Source: Pasteurellaceae bacterium Pebbles2 (GTDB lineage Bacteria; Pseudomonadota; Gammaproteobacteria; Enterobacterales; Pasteurellaceae). From it: a stretch of DNA of 64,000 bases. The position numbers and the translations under genes are program-made. The stretch is taken from the NCBI GenBank assembly GCA_023101505.1, contig LVZA01000001.1, forward strand, positions 1,488,001-1,552,000. Direction: 5' to 3'. Each line of letters begins with the position of its first letter. Position 1 is the stretch's first letter. Under the pieces are notes generated by a model. It was not told where the DNA came from, searched no databases, and worked only from the letters and a program-made list of their open reading frames with translations. Below, piece by piece: positions 29,930 to 38,443 of this stretch.

Positions 29930-30256
29930 ATGTTGACCACGCAGCGTAAACCAACAATGGTTGGTGAGGTGTTACAAGAAGAATTTTTAACGCCGTTGAA
30001 CTTAAAAATTGCTGATTTGGCAAAAATTCTTGATGTACACCGTAATACAGCCAGTGCACTTGTTAATAATCATTCACGCATTACGCTTGAAATGGCTGTT
30101 AAACTTGCTAAAGCCTTTGGCACTTCGCCTGAGTTTTGGCTTAATTTACAAAATAATGTAGATTTATGGGAGCTTAACCATAATCTACGTTATCAACGAA
30201 GCCTTGAGCGTGTTATTGTTGCAAGCCAGTGGCGCACATCTTCTGCATTAGCCTAA
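29930..30256 (+). CDS. higA: HigA antitoxin
   Basis: 108 residues from ATG 29930, with GAGGTG spaced 5 bases ahead; the upstream frame start at 29912 lies within higB. XRE helix-turn-helix: LKIADLAKILDVHRNTASALVNNHSRI, followed by LEMAVKLAKAFGTSPEFWLNLQ, the HigA/VapI pattern. Represses its own operon and neutralises HigB. The following hairpin (30268-30289) ends transcription before the spanin genes. Confidence 0.9.
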   Translation: MLTTQRKPTMVGEVLQEEFLTPLNLKIADLAKILDVHRNTASALVNNHSRITLEMAVKLAKAFGTSPEFWLNLQNNVDLWELNHNLRYQRSLERVIVASQWRTSSALA

Positions 30257-30267
30257 TCACCTTATAG

Positions 30268-30292
30268 AGCCTGTTGTTCTCGACAGGCTTTC
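30268..30292 (+). terminator. higBA terminator
   Basis: AGCCTGT-TGTTCTCG-ACAGGCT followed by a short T-run, 11 bases after the higA stop. Confidence 0.7.
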
Positions 30293-30295
30293 ACT

Positions 30296-30556
30296 TTACC
30301 TCGTATTAAACTTCTCAATACAGCTTTTTAATGCCTGATTTTCCAATACACACAAATCCGTTTGGTTGAGGGATTTGTCTAGGTTCAGCACAAGATCACG
30401 ATTGGTTTTTATCTCATTTAAACGGATTGCTTCGCAGCGGTTTTCCATTGGGCAGAGAATTTTTTGCTTAATGGGCGGCGTTGCGTTGTTGGAGCAAGCG
30501 GTTAATGTCGTTAGGCACAGGGTGATTGCTCCAAGCCTGATGTTTTTGTAAAGCAT
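30296..30556 (-). CDS. Rz1: Outer-membrane spanin Rz1 (lipoprotein)
   Basis: 86 residues. Signal peptide and lipobox LTAC (LTTLTACSNN), a PP-containing mature start and charged tail. It begins inside the 3' end of the Rz gene in another frame (overlap 30468-30556), the nested Rz/Rz1 arrangement of many phages. The pair joins inner and outer membranes and fuses them in the last step of lysis. Confidence 0.75.
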   Translation of the reverse strand: MLYKNIRLGAITLCLTTLTACSNNATPPIKQKILCPMENRCEAIRLNEIKTNRDLVLNLDKSLNQTDLCVLENQALKSCIEKFNTR

Positions 30557-30821
30557 TATTCAGTTCCTTTGTGTGTTGTTGCTGTTGTTTTTGTAGTTGT
30601 TGAACCGCAGCGGTGAGCCGAGCTGATTGGCGGTTAAATTCTTCAATCATTTCTACGGCGTGGTTATATTGGGTTTGCCATTGCAACTTTAGCTGTTCTT
30701 CTTTGATGGCTTCGGTTCGCCAGTGGTTAGATTGCCAGCCTTGAAATAAAATAATCAGCACTAAGACAATCGGGCCTGCTAACAAAATGATTTTTTCTTT
30801 TAGGCTTAAGAAACCAAACAT
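30468..30821 (-). CDS. Rz: Inner-membrane spanin Rz
   Basis: 117 residues from ATG 30821 (MFGFLSLKEKIILLAGPIVLVLIILF): a single N-terminal membrane helix then a long periplasmic coiled coil rich in Q/E/K (LTAAVQQLQKQQQQHTKELNNALQK). The longer frame start lies within the endolysin gene and is rejected. Overlaps the endolysin stop by 16 bases. Works with the nested Rz1. Confidence 0.8.
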   Translation of the reverse strand: MFGFLSLKEKIILLAGPIVLVLIILFQGWQSNHWRTEAIKEEQLKLQWQTQYNHAVEMIEEFNRQSARLTAAVQQLQKQQQQHTKELNNALQKHQAWSNHPVPNDINRLLQQRNAAH

Positions 30822-31336
30822 CGTGCTTTCTCCTGTTGACGGCGAATTTCTAAGCCACGTAAGACTTTGCCGCCTGAATAGACCCAACGGGGGAATTGAT
30901 TACACATTGCTTGAATGTCGCCTTGTCGTGCATAGCGAAAAAGTGTTGAATTTTTCACCGCACTACAGCCTACATTAAAGGTGAGTGATGTTGCGGCTTC
31001 AAACGCCCCTTGTGGTAGTTGTTTGCCGTTGGCGTAGCGGTTTACGCATTGTTCAGCAATTTTGATATTTTTCACCCAACTTTTAGCAATTTCTTCATCG
31101 CTATACACTTTGCCTTGAATGATTTTTTCTCCGCTGGTTTCGGCTGTGCCTATGCCATAGGTTAAAACATCAGCAGGGCATTTGTAGGGCTGACGAACGC
31201 AGCCCTCGGCATTCCCGATAATTTTTAAACCTGCTTCGGTGGTGCGAATTTGTTCACTATAATCTAATTTGACTAGGGCGATAATGGCGAGAACGGAACA
31301 GCCATATTTGAGTAAAGTCGCTTTTCTATTGTTCAT
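30806..31336 (-). CDS. lys: SAR endolysin (GH24 lysozyme, P1 Lyz-like)
   Basis: 176-residue muramidase. The N-terminus (residues ~8-24: LLKYGCSVLAIIALVKL) is a weakly hydrophobic signal-anchor-release segment with Cys13. Catalytic triad positions by alignment to P1 Lyz (E42-C51-T57): E44, C53, T59, and an extra Cys46 two residues after the Glu. This is the P1 layout in which Cys46-Cys53 disulfide blocks the active site until release of the SAR segment lets Cys13 exchange. It lies between holin and spanins, overlapping both; the start codon is inside the holin 3' end. Confidence 0.85.
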   Translation of the reverse strand: MNNRKATLLKYGCSVLAIIALVKLDYSEQIRTTEAGLKIIGNAEGCVRQPYKCPADVLTYGIGTAETSGEKIIQGKVYSDEEIAKSWVKNIKIAEQCVNRYANGKQLPQGAFEAATSLTFNVGCSAVKNSTLFRYARQGDIQAMCNQFPRWVYSGGKVLRGLEIRRQQEKARCLVS

Positions 31337-31523
31337 CTTTTTGAGGTTTCTCCAGTGCTAAACGTCGTAATTCATATTCTTTGTGTTTGTAATACCAGCC
31401 AATCAGTAAGGTGCTGAAACCAAAAAGGATACCGCAAATGGACGCAATATCGCTCCACGTCATACCTGAGAAAAAGGCGACGATAGAACCAAAATAGGAA
31501 AGTTGTTCTGTTTGTTTTGTCAT
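31326..31523 (-). CDS. Phage holin
   Basis: 65 residues from ATG 31523 (MTKQTEQLSYFGSIVAFF); a longer TTG-started frame is less likely. Two helices: SYFGSIVAFFSGMTWSDI and IASICGILFGFSTLLIGWYY, and a charged tail RRLALEKPQKDEQ. Position between X and the endolysin and the two-helix charged-tail layout fit a holin or pinholin; with a SAR endolysin a pinholin would suffice. Overlaps X and lys genes slightly. Confidence 0.7.
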   Translation of the reverse strand: MTKQTEQLSYFGSIVAFFSGMTWSDIASICGILFGFSTLLIGWYYKHKEYELRRLALEKPQKDEQ

Positions 31524-31528
31524 TGTGA

Positions 31529-31735
31529 TTAATTCCAAAGTTGGATTGTTTCTTGCGTTAATGGGCGTGTGGTGTGTTCGGGTAAGATCACCACTGTGCC
31601 AAGCGTTAAGGTCGCTTGTGTTGTGAGTGTTGGGTTAAGCAATAAGGTTTCTTCCAATAAACCGCCATAGCTAGTACCAAAAGTGCGGTAAATAATGGCA
31701 TCTAAATTGTCGTTTTGTTGTGCATAGACTTTCAT
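31529..31735 (-). CDS. X: Tail protein gpX
   Basis: 68 residues of the P2 gpX family, an LysM-like tail protein linked to the tail end. Sequence KVYAQQNDNLDAIIYRTFGTS and a VILPE pattern near residue 50 match. Directly after L (gap 7 bases) as in P2. An uptake signal (AAAGTGCGGT near 31680) lies in the gene. Confidence 0.85.
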   Translation of the reverse strand: MKVYAQQNDNLDAIIYRTFGTSYGGLLEETLLLNPTLTTQATLTLGTVVILPEHTTRPLTQETIQLWN

Positions 31736-31742
31736 TTTTTAC

Positions 31743-32249
31743 CTACAATAATTCGACGTTGAGCCGTGTTTTTTGTTGAATATCGGCAATGGCAAAACGG
31801 GCATCTCGGCGTAAGTCGTTAATGCTTTCTTGCAACATTTCCATTTTCTTTTCACCGTCATTGGTGGTGTCGTAACTGGCGTAGCGTTCATATAGGTTAG
31901 CAGTGGCTAAACAATAGACCGCACGGCGATAGCGGTAAACTAATAGGCTTTCGCCGTCAATTTGTGGGCTGATTTCGTCTAAAAGTGCGGTGTGTTTTGC
32001 TGTTGTTTTGAATGTGTGTAGTTCTTCATTTACGCTTGCCATTGCTTCGATTAAGGCGTGTTTTAAACGTGCAGTGGTTACTGTGCCGTCAAGGCGGGCT
32101 TGATTGCGAAAATGGCTAATGGAAATGGGCGGAAAATAACCGTCATTTTGGATTTCATCTTGCATTTCTGCCAAATTTTCTACCGCACTTTGTAGCGGTT
32201 TCATTGCGTAATTTGGAGCAAGTTTGATTGAAATTGCACCGTCTGACAT
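31743..32249 (-). CDS. L: Head completion protein gpL
   Basis: 168 residues, P2 gpL family, finishing DNA-filled heads before tail joining. Recognised by YFPPISISHFRNQARLDGTVTTARLKHALIEAM and VYRYRRAVYCLATANLYERYASYDTTNDGEKK. Two uptake signals lie inside. A strong hairpin occupies the 95-base gap to M. Confidence 0.85.
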   Translation of the reverse strand: MSDGAISIKLAPNYAMKPLQSAVENLAEMQDEIQNDGYFPPISISHFRNQARLDGTVTTARLKHALIEAMASVNEELHTFKTTAKHTALLDEISPQIDGESLLVYRYRRAVYCLATANLYERYASYDTTNDGEKKMEMLQESINDLRRDARFAIADIQQKTRLNVELL

Positions 32250-32269
32250 CGTTTTGTTCCTAATAAAAT

Positions 32270-32323
32270 AGCGGGGTGGGGACGAGTGGAAAGGTAAAGG
32301 AAACCTGTTTCGTCCGCCCCGCT
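32270..32323. repeat. Large hairpin between M and L
   Basis: AGCGGGG-T-GGGGACGA pairs with TCGTCC-G-CCCCGCT around a 25-base loop that itself holds AGGT/ACCT. GC-rich in an otherwise AT-rich intergenic region and without a clear T-run on the minus strand, so it may be an mRNA stability or processing element rather than a terminator. Confidence 0.6.
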
Positions 32324-32344
32324 TGGCGTTGCAGTTTTGCTCGG

Positions 32345-33022
32345 TTAATTGGTGGTTTTGAGTTCACTTTCAGGCAAGTTGAGTTGCTTGCGTAACTTTG
32401 CCACTGTACCTTTTACACCAATATTCAAATTTAATGCTAATGCTCGTTCTAGCGTAGCCAGTGCGGTATTTGGGTTGCTTTCGATTTGTAGTAAGCCCAA
32501 TTCACGTAATAACCTTGCTCGGCTTTCGTCGGGCATATCTTCATCTTTCACCAGTTCAGCTACTCGTTGCAGATAATTTACATTAAATGCTTTTCCTGCG
32601 GCGTTTGCAGCTTTGGCATTATCGGCAAATTCTTCCGCAATTAACGTTCCCAGCGTGCGAGTAAATGGTTCAGGTAATTTGATCTGCTGATGAATGGCGT
32701 AATCGGCAATGCTGAGTGCAAGGTGATATTCGCCACAGTCGATTGCCCACACAAGCCACGTCATTAACACATTATCTTGCTTGCCTGAGCCAGCAGATAA
32801 TGCTCCCTCAATCCACGGTAGATAGTGCGATAGAATAGATTTTTTATATTCCGCTTTTTTCTCGGTGGATTGAATGAGCTTTAAGTCTTTTTTATGCCGA
32901 GCCAAAAGAAACAGCATTTTTTCGTATTCGGTGCTGTTTTCGAGCATTTGGTTTTCCGCTGCATTGGCGACTGCAGCGGATACCTTACGCATATGACGTT
33001 GTGCTGGGCTTAAGCGTTCCAT
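32345..33022 (-). CDS. M: Terminase small (endonuclease) subunit gpM
   Basis: 225 residues of the P2 gpM family; the subunit cuts cos. Begins MERLSPAQRHMRKVSAA and contains KMLFLLARHKKDLKLIQSTEKKAEYKKSIL and the helical repeat EPFTRTLGTLIAEEFADNAKAA. Conserved N-O-M order. Overlaps the N stop by one base. Confidence 0.9.
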   Translation of the reverse strand: MERLSPAQRHMRKVSAAVANAAENQMLENSTEYEKMLFLLARHKKDLKLIQSTEKKAEYKKSILSHYLPWIEGALSAGSGKQDNVLMTWLVWAIDCGEYHLALSIADYAIHQQIKLPEPFTRTLGTLIAEEFADNAKAANAAGKAFNVNYLQRVAELVKDEDMPDESRARLLRELGLLQIESNPNTALATLERALALNLNIGVKGTVAKLRKQLNLPESELKTTN

Positions 33023-34059
33023 TATTCAGTTGCATCTTCTAATACAATATTTTCGATTAATGCCGCACAGCCGTATTCTTCGATTTTGAAATCAATATTT
33101 TCTGATAAATAATCTTCAATGCGATTACGTTCAGGCTTATTGATAATAAAACGTCGAATTGAACCCTCCTGCTGATAAATTGAAAGGTTATCTAAGCGAG
33201 TAATCAACATTGCATTTTTCGGGAAATAAGGCACTCGAATTGCTCGTAAGCCACCAAGTTGTTTTTGTGAAATTAACACTTGGCTTGCGAGTTCGTCCTG
33301 TGCATTCATATCCTTGTTGACAATATTGAAGTATTTATCGCCTAATAATTGACGACCACAAATAACAACTAAATCAGTATCTTCTGCATAAACCTCATCA
33401 ATAATGTTATTTACCGCATCAACCACCAGTGCATCAAGATTTTCATAGCCATTATGTTTGCCTTGATTTTTGCCGACTTTAATTTTATTTCCATTATCTG
33501 CACCGTTCATTACTTGTGTTGGTACATCATCACGCATTTGTTGTAACCAACCTTTTTTCACATCTTGCAACAATGGATTTGATGAAAGATTAGATGTTTC
33601 AGCACGAGTTGTGCCATTAAAGCCCATCATAATTAAACTAAGTGCAATGGCTTTTTGTGTTTGACTGGCTAGTTTTGCTTGGAAATCGGGGAATTTTGCC
33701 CAAGCATCTAATTTTGCATAAGTGATATGTGTATCAAAATTAACTTGTTCACAACGGAATTTGCGACCAGTTAAATTTAAAATATCACGAGTTTTACGTT
33801 CTGCACCTTGGCTCGTATCTGTGCTACTTGCAACTGGAATTGATACACCTAAACCGACTAATTCACCCTCTAATTTATCGGTGTTGATGACGTTGATCCA
33901 TTGCAGAAATTCAGAACTTAACTGGACTTTTTCTTGAAGTTTTTGCTCAATGCTTGGTGTAACATTAAAGCCTTCTTTGACATCTTCTGTGGTAACGCCA
34001 TTTAATTGTGCAATACGATTAACATAGGCGGTGTAGAGTTGTTTTGTTTCATTTTTCAT
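33022..34059 (-). CDS. N: Major capsid protein gpN
   Basis: 345 residues, HK97-fold capsid protein of the P2 family (P2 gpN is 357). Recognised by TKQLYTAYVNRIAQLNGV, RKTRDILNLTGRKFRCEQVNFDTHITYAKLDAWAKF and ALSLIMMGFNGT. N-terminal processing by the O protease is expected. Preceded by O with a 26-base gap. Confidence 0.95.
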   Translation of the reverse strand: MKNETKQLYTAYVNRIAQLNGVTTEDVKEGFNVTPSIEQKLQEKVQLSSEFLQWINVINTDKLEGELVGLGVSIPVASSTDTSQGAERKTRDILNLTGRKFRCEQVNFDTHITYAKLDAWAKFPDFQAKLASQTQKAIALSLIMMGFNGTTRAETSNLSSNPLLQDVKKGWLQQMRDDVPTQVMNGADNGNKIKVGKNQGKHNGYENLDALVVDAVNNIIDEVYAEDTDLVVICGRQLLGDKYFNIVNKDMNAQDELASQVLISQKQLGGLRAIRVPYFPKNAMLITRLDNLSIYQQEGSIRRFIINKPERNRIEDYLSENIDFKIEEYGCAALIENIVLEDATE

Positions 34060-34085
34060 AATAATTTCTCTTTGTTGCTTCAGTG

Positions 34086-34922
34086 TTAGCAGTCTGTTTC
34101 AATGGCATTATTTTCGCTTCCCACCACTTTAGGGCGTTCGCTAAACTGTGGTGCTGGCGTATTTTGTACTTCGGCAAATTTGCCTTGAATGTCCTGATGA
34201 ACTTGTTCCATTTGTGCCAGTTTTGCGGTGAGTGCCGCATTTTCTTGTGAAAGTGCGGTGTATTTTTCGCTAATTTCTTTCACTTGTTCAGAAAGAAGTA
34301 ATACGGCTTGATCGGTATCGGCAAAACGTTCTTCAGTCGTGCGTTCAGTTTTGGCAAACATATTTTTAATTCGCTCAAATAATGAGGGCTTTTCGGCTTC
34401 ACTTTCGCTGAAATTAAATTCAGTTTCCATTGCTGTCGTGAAGACGTTTTCAGGGTTTTGTTTGCGATCTGCAAATGGATTTGTGTTTGCGGTAGCAGCA
34501 AATTTCAACATTTCCGTGCCTAAACTTGCGGGGCTGTCGGTAACGGCTAATCCCACTAAATAGGCTTCACCGCTGTCAGCAAAATTGGTGTCAACTTCAA
34601 TAGATGTGTAGATTTTTTGACGGTCTTTGTTTAACGCAATTAACTCTTCTGTTGGGTCGATTTGTGCTAATAATTGCAATTTGCCGTCTTCGGTTTCTTG
34701 CGTTTTTAAGGCGGTGATGTCGCCATAGCATTTTGAATGTGGTTCGTTTTGCCAAAGCAACGTGAATTTAATGTGTTCAAGATTGATACGTGCACCGTAT
34801 TTTTTCGGGTCGTAATTAGTTGCCATTTGTTCAATCCAACTGCGTTGAATGGCTCGTCCATCTGTGGTTGCTCCCTCGGTGGCAACTACAAACCAATTTA
34901 ATTTTTTGTGTTTGTCGGTCAT
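34086..34922 (-). CDS. O: Capsid scaffold/protease gpO
   Basis: 278 residues. N-terminal serine protease domain with triad residues readable as D21, H50 and S107 in the P2 gpO layout (VVATEGATTDGRAIQRSWIEQ, INLEHI, YTSIEVD). C-terminal region (from ~190) is a scaffold coiled coil (VLLLSEQVKEISEKYTALS, ENAALTAKLAQMEQVHQDI). It guides shell assembly and cleaves N and itself. Divergent from P over a 178-base gap that should carry the two late promoters. Confidence 0.93.
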   Translation of the reverse strand: MTDKHKKLNWFVVATEGATTDGRAIQRSWIEQMATNYDPKKYGARINLEHIKFTLLWQNEPHSKCYGDITALKTQETEDGKLQLLAQIDPTEELIALNKDRQKIYTSIEVDTNFADSGEAYLVGLAVTDSPASLGTEMLKFAATANTNPFADRKQNPENVFTTAMETEFNFSESEAEKPSLFERIKNMFAKTERTTEERFADTDQAVLLLSEQVKEISEKYTALSQENAALTAKLAQMEQVHQDIQGKFAEVQNTPAPQFSERPKVVGSENNAIETDC

Positions 34923-35100
34923 AAGTTAATCCTATGTATGAAATTGCCTTAATGTTGCGGATTTTCGTTTTAGTTGTCAGCGAGTTTGCCTTGTGAATGG
35001 GGAATTGACTGTTAAGGATAAAGGCGTTGTTTGGAGGCTTTTCTGATAATGCAAAATATAAATAACTTAATTTGAACGCTTTAATATTGATAACAACATA
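34923..35100. promoter_or_regulatory. O/P divergent intergenic region
   Basis: 178 bases between divergent late operons. By analogy with P2 it should hold two Ogr-dependent promoters, but I did not find convincing TGT-N12-ACA sites by eye, so no motif is claimed. Confidence 0.4.
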
Positions 35101-36897
35101 ATGACCGATTTACGCACTGAAAAAACGCTTGAAAATCTCACCGCACTTTTGCCAACCTTGGATAACAAACGTCAGGCTCGGCTTTGGTATTTCGCTGGCT
35201 ATCGAATTTCTGATATTGCGGAAATGTTGGGCTTGTCTGTGTCAACGGTATCGAGTTGGAAAGACAGGGAAAAGTGGGACGACGTTTCGCCTGTGGGGCG
35301 AGTGGAAAATACGTTAGAGGCTCGCTTGAATTTGTTGATTTTAAAAGAGGCGAAAACAGGGGCGGATTATAAGGAAATTGATTTACTCGGTCGTCAGTTG
35401 GAGCGTGCCGCTAGGGTGAAAAAATATAGCCTCGGCGGCGGAAATGAAACCGATCTTAATCCGAAATTGGCTCAGCGAAATAGTGGTGAACGCAAATCAG
35501 GCGATAAAAATCCAATCACTGAAGAACAAATGGAATTGTTGATTAATGGCTTTTTTGATGGCGTGTTTCATTATCAGCGTAAATGGTATGAAGCTGGGCA
35601 GAAATACCGCATTCGGGAAATTTTGAAAAGCCGTCAAATTGGGGCAACTTATTATTTTGCCCGAGAAGCCTTTGTTGATGCGTTGAAAACGGGGCGTAAT
35701 CAGATTTTCCTTTCCGCCAGTAAAAAACAGGCGTTGCAATTCCGTTCTTACATCACCGCTTACGCCAAAGAAAAAGCCGATTTAACCTTGAAAGGTGAAA
35801 CCATTTTGTTACCCAATGGGGCGGAATTGTATTTTTTAGGCACGAATGCGGCAACGGCTCAATCTTATCACGGCAATTTGTATTTTGATGAATATTTTTG
35901 GGTGCCCAAATTCGGCACAATGCGAAAAGTGGCATCAGCAATGGCATCACAAAAACAATATCGTCAGACTTATTTTTCTACACCCACGACGACCAGTTCT
36001 GAGGCGTATCGCTTTTGGTCGGGCAAATCTTTTAATCATAATCGCCCGAAAGATCAAAAAGTGGAATTTGATATTAGCCACGAAAACCTCCGCTTAGGCA
36101 AATTGATGCCCGATCGTCATTGGAAGCAAATTGTGAATATTTATGATGCGGAAGCGGGCGGTTGTGATTTGTTTGATGTGGATCAGTTGAAATTCGAGAA
36201 TTCAACAGAAGAATTTGAGCAGCTGTTTTTGTGTCAATTTGCTGATGATCAGAGTGGCATTTTTAAATTAAGTGAATTGCAACTGTGTCAGGTGGACAGC
36301 TATGACGAGTGGCACGATTTTAAACCCTTTATGGCTCGCCCATTCGGACAACGTGAAGTGTGGATTGGCTATGACCCTGCCGATACTGGCGACCGTGCCG
36401 CTTTAGTGATTATTGCACCGCCTCGAGTAGAGGGCGGAAAATTCCGCTTGCTACATCACGAAACCTATCACGGCTTAGATTTTGCTGCTCAAGCAGAAAA
36501 AATTAAATTTTATTTGGCACAATATCACGTGAGCCGTATCACCATTGATAAAACTGGGCTTGGAGCTGGCGTGTTTCAGCTCGTCCGTCAGTTTTATCCC
36601 GCCGTGGTTGGCTTAGATTATAACCCCGACTTAAAAAATGAGATGGTGCTGAAAATGCTTAATCTTGTACAAAAACGTCGCTTTGAATATGACCAAGGTT
36701 CTGTTGATGTAACCACCAGTTTTATGACGATCAAACGCCAACTTACCCGAAGTGGTCGCCAAATGACTTATATTTCCGACCGTTCCGTTGAAGCCAGCCA
36801 CGGCGATATTGCGTGGGCAACAATGTCTTGCGTGATTAATGAAAATTTAATCGGCGAAACGGTGCAATCTCAATCAACCATTTTCAGCTTTGAATAG
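35101..36897 (+). CDS. P: Terminase large (ATPase) subunit gpP
   Basis: 598 residues, P2 gpP family packaging motor. N-terminal helix-turn-helix (ISDIAEMLGLSVSTVSSWK), Walker A-like SRQIGATY, Walker B NLYFDEYFW, and nuclease-type WIGYDPADTGDRAALVII with LGAGVFQ downstream. Divergent from O, co-directional with Q. Confidence 0.95.
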   Translation: MTDLRTEKTLENLTALLPTLDNKRQARLWYFAGYRISDIAEMLGLSVSTVSSWKDREKWDDVSPVGRVENTLEARLNLLILKEAKTGADYKEIDLLGRQLERAARVKKYSLGGGNETDLNPKLAQRNSGERKSGDKNPITEEQMELLINGFFDGVFHYQRKWYEAGQKYRIREILKSRQIGATYYFAREAFVDALKTGRNQIFLSASKKQALQFRSYITAYAKEKADLTLKGETILLPNGAELYFLGTNAATAQSYHGNLYFDEYFWVPKFGTMRKVASAMASQKQYRQTYFSTPTTTSSEAYRFWSGKSFNHNRPKDQKVEFDISHENLRLGKLMPDRHWKQIVNIYDAEAGGCDLFDVDQLKFENSTEEFEQLFLCQFADDQSGIFKLSELQLCQVDSYDEWHDFKPFMARPFGQREVWIGYDPADTGDRAALVIIAPPRVEGGKFRLLHHETYHGLDFAAQAEKIKFYLAQYHVSRITIDKTGLGAGVFQLVRQFYPAVVGLDYNPDLKNEMVLKMLNLVQKRRFEYDQGSVDVTTSFMTIKRQLTRSGRQMTYISDRSVEASHGDIAWATMSCVINENLIGETVQSQSTIFSFE

Positions 36898-36905
36898 GAT
36901 TAATA

Positions 36906-37928
36906 ATGATGAAAAGTAAAAAAACAGTGAAAAAAACAACCGCACTTTCTCCGTCGTCAGCGATGGCATTTTCTTTTGGTGAGCCTGTGCCAGTATTAGA
37001 TCGGGCGGATATTTTGAATTATTTTGAAAGCGTGCTGATGTACCAAAAATATTATAATCCGCCGATTGATTTAAGCGGATTGGCTCGGGCGTTGACCGCC
37101 TCTCCCTATCATCAGAGTGCAATTTCAGTGAAAGCAAATATTTTACTTTCAACCTGTAAATGCACCGCACTTTTATCAGCAATTCAATTAGAAAAATTCA
37201 TTAAAGATTATTTGATTTTTGGTAATGCTTATTTACATCAAGTCAAAAATGCCTTTGGTGATGTGCTGCGATTGGAAGCACCGCTCGCAAAATATATGCG
37301 TGTCGGGGCGCAAACAGGGCAATATTTTCAGTTGATGAATGGCTATGCGAATGAATATGAGTTCCCGACAAATTCGGTTTTTCATTTTACGAATGCGGAT
37401 ATTAACCAAGAAATTTACGGTATGCCCGATTATTTAGCTGCGTTGCAGTCGGCGTTTTTAAATGAAAGTGCAACGCTTTTTCGTCGTAAATATTACCTGA
37501 ACGGTGCACACGCTGGGAGTATCATTTATATGACAGACCCAATGAATAGCGGCGATAATGTGGAGCATATTAAACAACAGCTAAAAGAGGCTAAGGGACG
37601 TGGCAATTTCAAAAATCTATTTTTGTATTCGCCAAACGGCAAGGCTGATGGGATTAAGGTTATTCCGCTTTCCGATATTTCGGCTAAAGATGATTTCTTA
37701 AATATTAAAAATGCCAGCCGTGATGATATTCTTGCTGCGCACCGAGTACCACCGCAACTAATGGGCATTATTCCTAATAACACGGGCGGTTTTGGTGATG
37801 TAGAAAAAGCAGGAAAGGTATTTTTCATTAACGAAATTAAACCATTGCAAAATAAATTGAAAGCGATAAATGATTGGTTGGGGAGAGAAGTGATTAGTTT
37901 TGAACGTTATGCGTTGTTAGAAGAATAA
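36906..37928 (+). CDS. Q: Portal protein gpQ
   Basis: 340 residues of the P2 gpQ portal family. Blocks: PIDLSGLARALTASPYHQSAIS, DYLIFGNAYL, GSIIYMTDPMN, ILAAHRVPPQLMGIIPNNTGGFGDVEKAGKVFF. Forms the dodecameric head vertex through which DNA passes. Followed by a terminator, then cos. Tandem ATGs at 36906/36909. Uptake signals occur at both ends of its N-terminal half. Confidence 0.95.
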   Translation: MMKSKKTVKKTTALSPSSAMAFSFGEPVPVLDRADILNYFESVLMYQKYYNPPIDLSGLARALTASPYHQSAISVKANILLSTCKCTALLSAIQLEKFIKDYLIFGNAYLHQVKNAFGDVLRLEAPLAKYMRVGAQTGQYFQLMNGYANEYEFPTNSVFHFTNADINQEIYGMPDYLAALQSAFLNESATLFRRKYYLNGAHAGSIIYMTDPMNSGDNVEHIKQQLKEAKGRGNFKNLFLYSPNGKADGIKVIPLSDISAKDDFLNIKNASRDDILAAHRVPPQLMGIIPNNTGGFGDVEKAGKVFFINEIKPLQNKLKAINDWLGREVISFERYALLEE

Positions 37929-37948
37929 AACAGATCCTTTTATCAGAA

Positions 37949-37981
37949 TAAAACACTTTGGCGATGGCTGAGGTGTTTTTT
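37949..37981 (+). terminator. Terminator after portal gene
   Basis: AAAACAC ... GTGTTTT stem (7 bp, with weaker inner pairing) followed by TTTT, 21 bases after the Q stop. Confidence 0.65.
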
Positions 37982-38443
37982 TTATATTGAAAAAGCCTGA
38001 TGATGTGTGTGTAAGATAATAATATTTCCCTAGCTTATTATAACATTTTGAAAATACTAGCAAATCAAAAAACATAAAAATTCAGCAAAATACAAAACGA
38101 AATCCCCCATCAAATCGCGCGGTCAAAACCTCGCCTCGCCCGCACACTAAATAGCTGTATTTTTACGCAAAAATAAAAAGTTGATCCAATTAGGCAGAAT
38201 ATAGTCGTACCGAGATCCGTTTAATCAGATCTTATTACGCAAATTTACGCATAAAAACGTAGTTTTTAGATCCTTGAAAAATGATTTTAATAGGGAAGAA
38301 TCGTTTGTCAAAAATTTGACGAAATATATCAGGGAATATGTCGAAAACTTGAAAAAATACTACTTATAAAATAGAATATCTATACACACAAGTTATTGTG
38401 ATAATTGCTTTTTTTACATTATGATTTATTTTGGTTGAAGTGC
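37982..38443. other. Gene-free right end of prophage
   Basis: About 460 bases, AT-rich, with no credible ORF. Contains the cos candidate at 38129-38147 and a series of polyT/A tracts; between 38150 and 38440 nothing else recognisable. Presumably packaging (cosN/cosB-like) and attP arm sequences. Confidence 0.6.
38129..38147. other. cos site candidate
   Basis: CCTCGCCTCGCCCGCACAC; its complement contains GGCGAGGCG, the core of the P2-type cohesive end, in an otherwise AT-rich region. It lies past the portal gene as in P2, where Q runs towards cos. Confidence 0.65.

Noticed and set aside
34923-35100. Ogr-dependent late promoters
   Set aside because: Expected here by analogy to P2, but no convincing TGT-N12-ACA element was found by eye, so not claimed.
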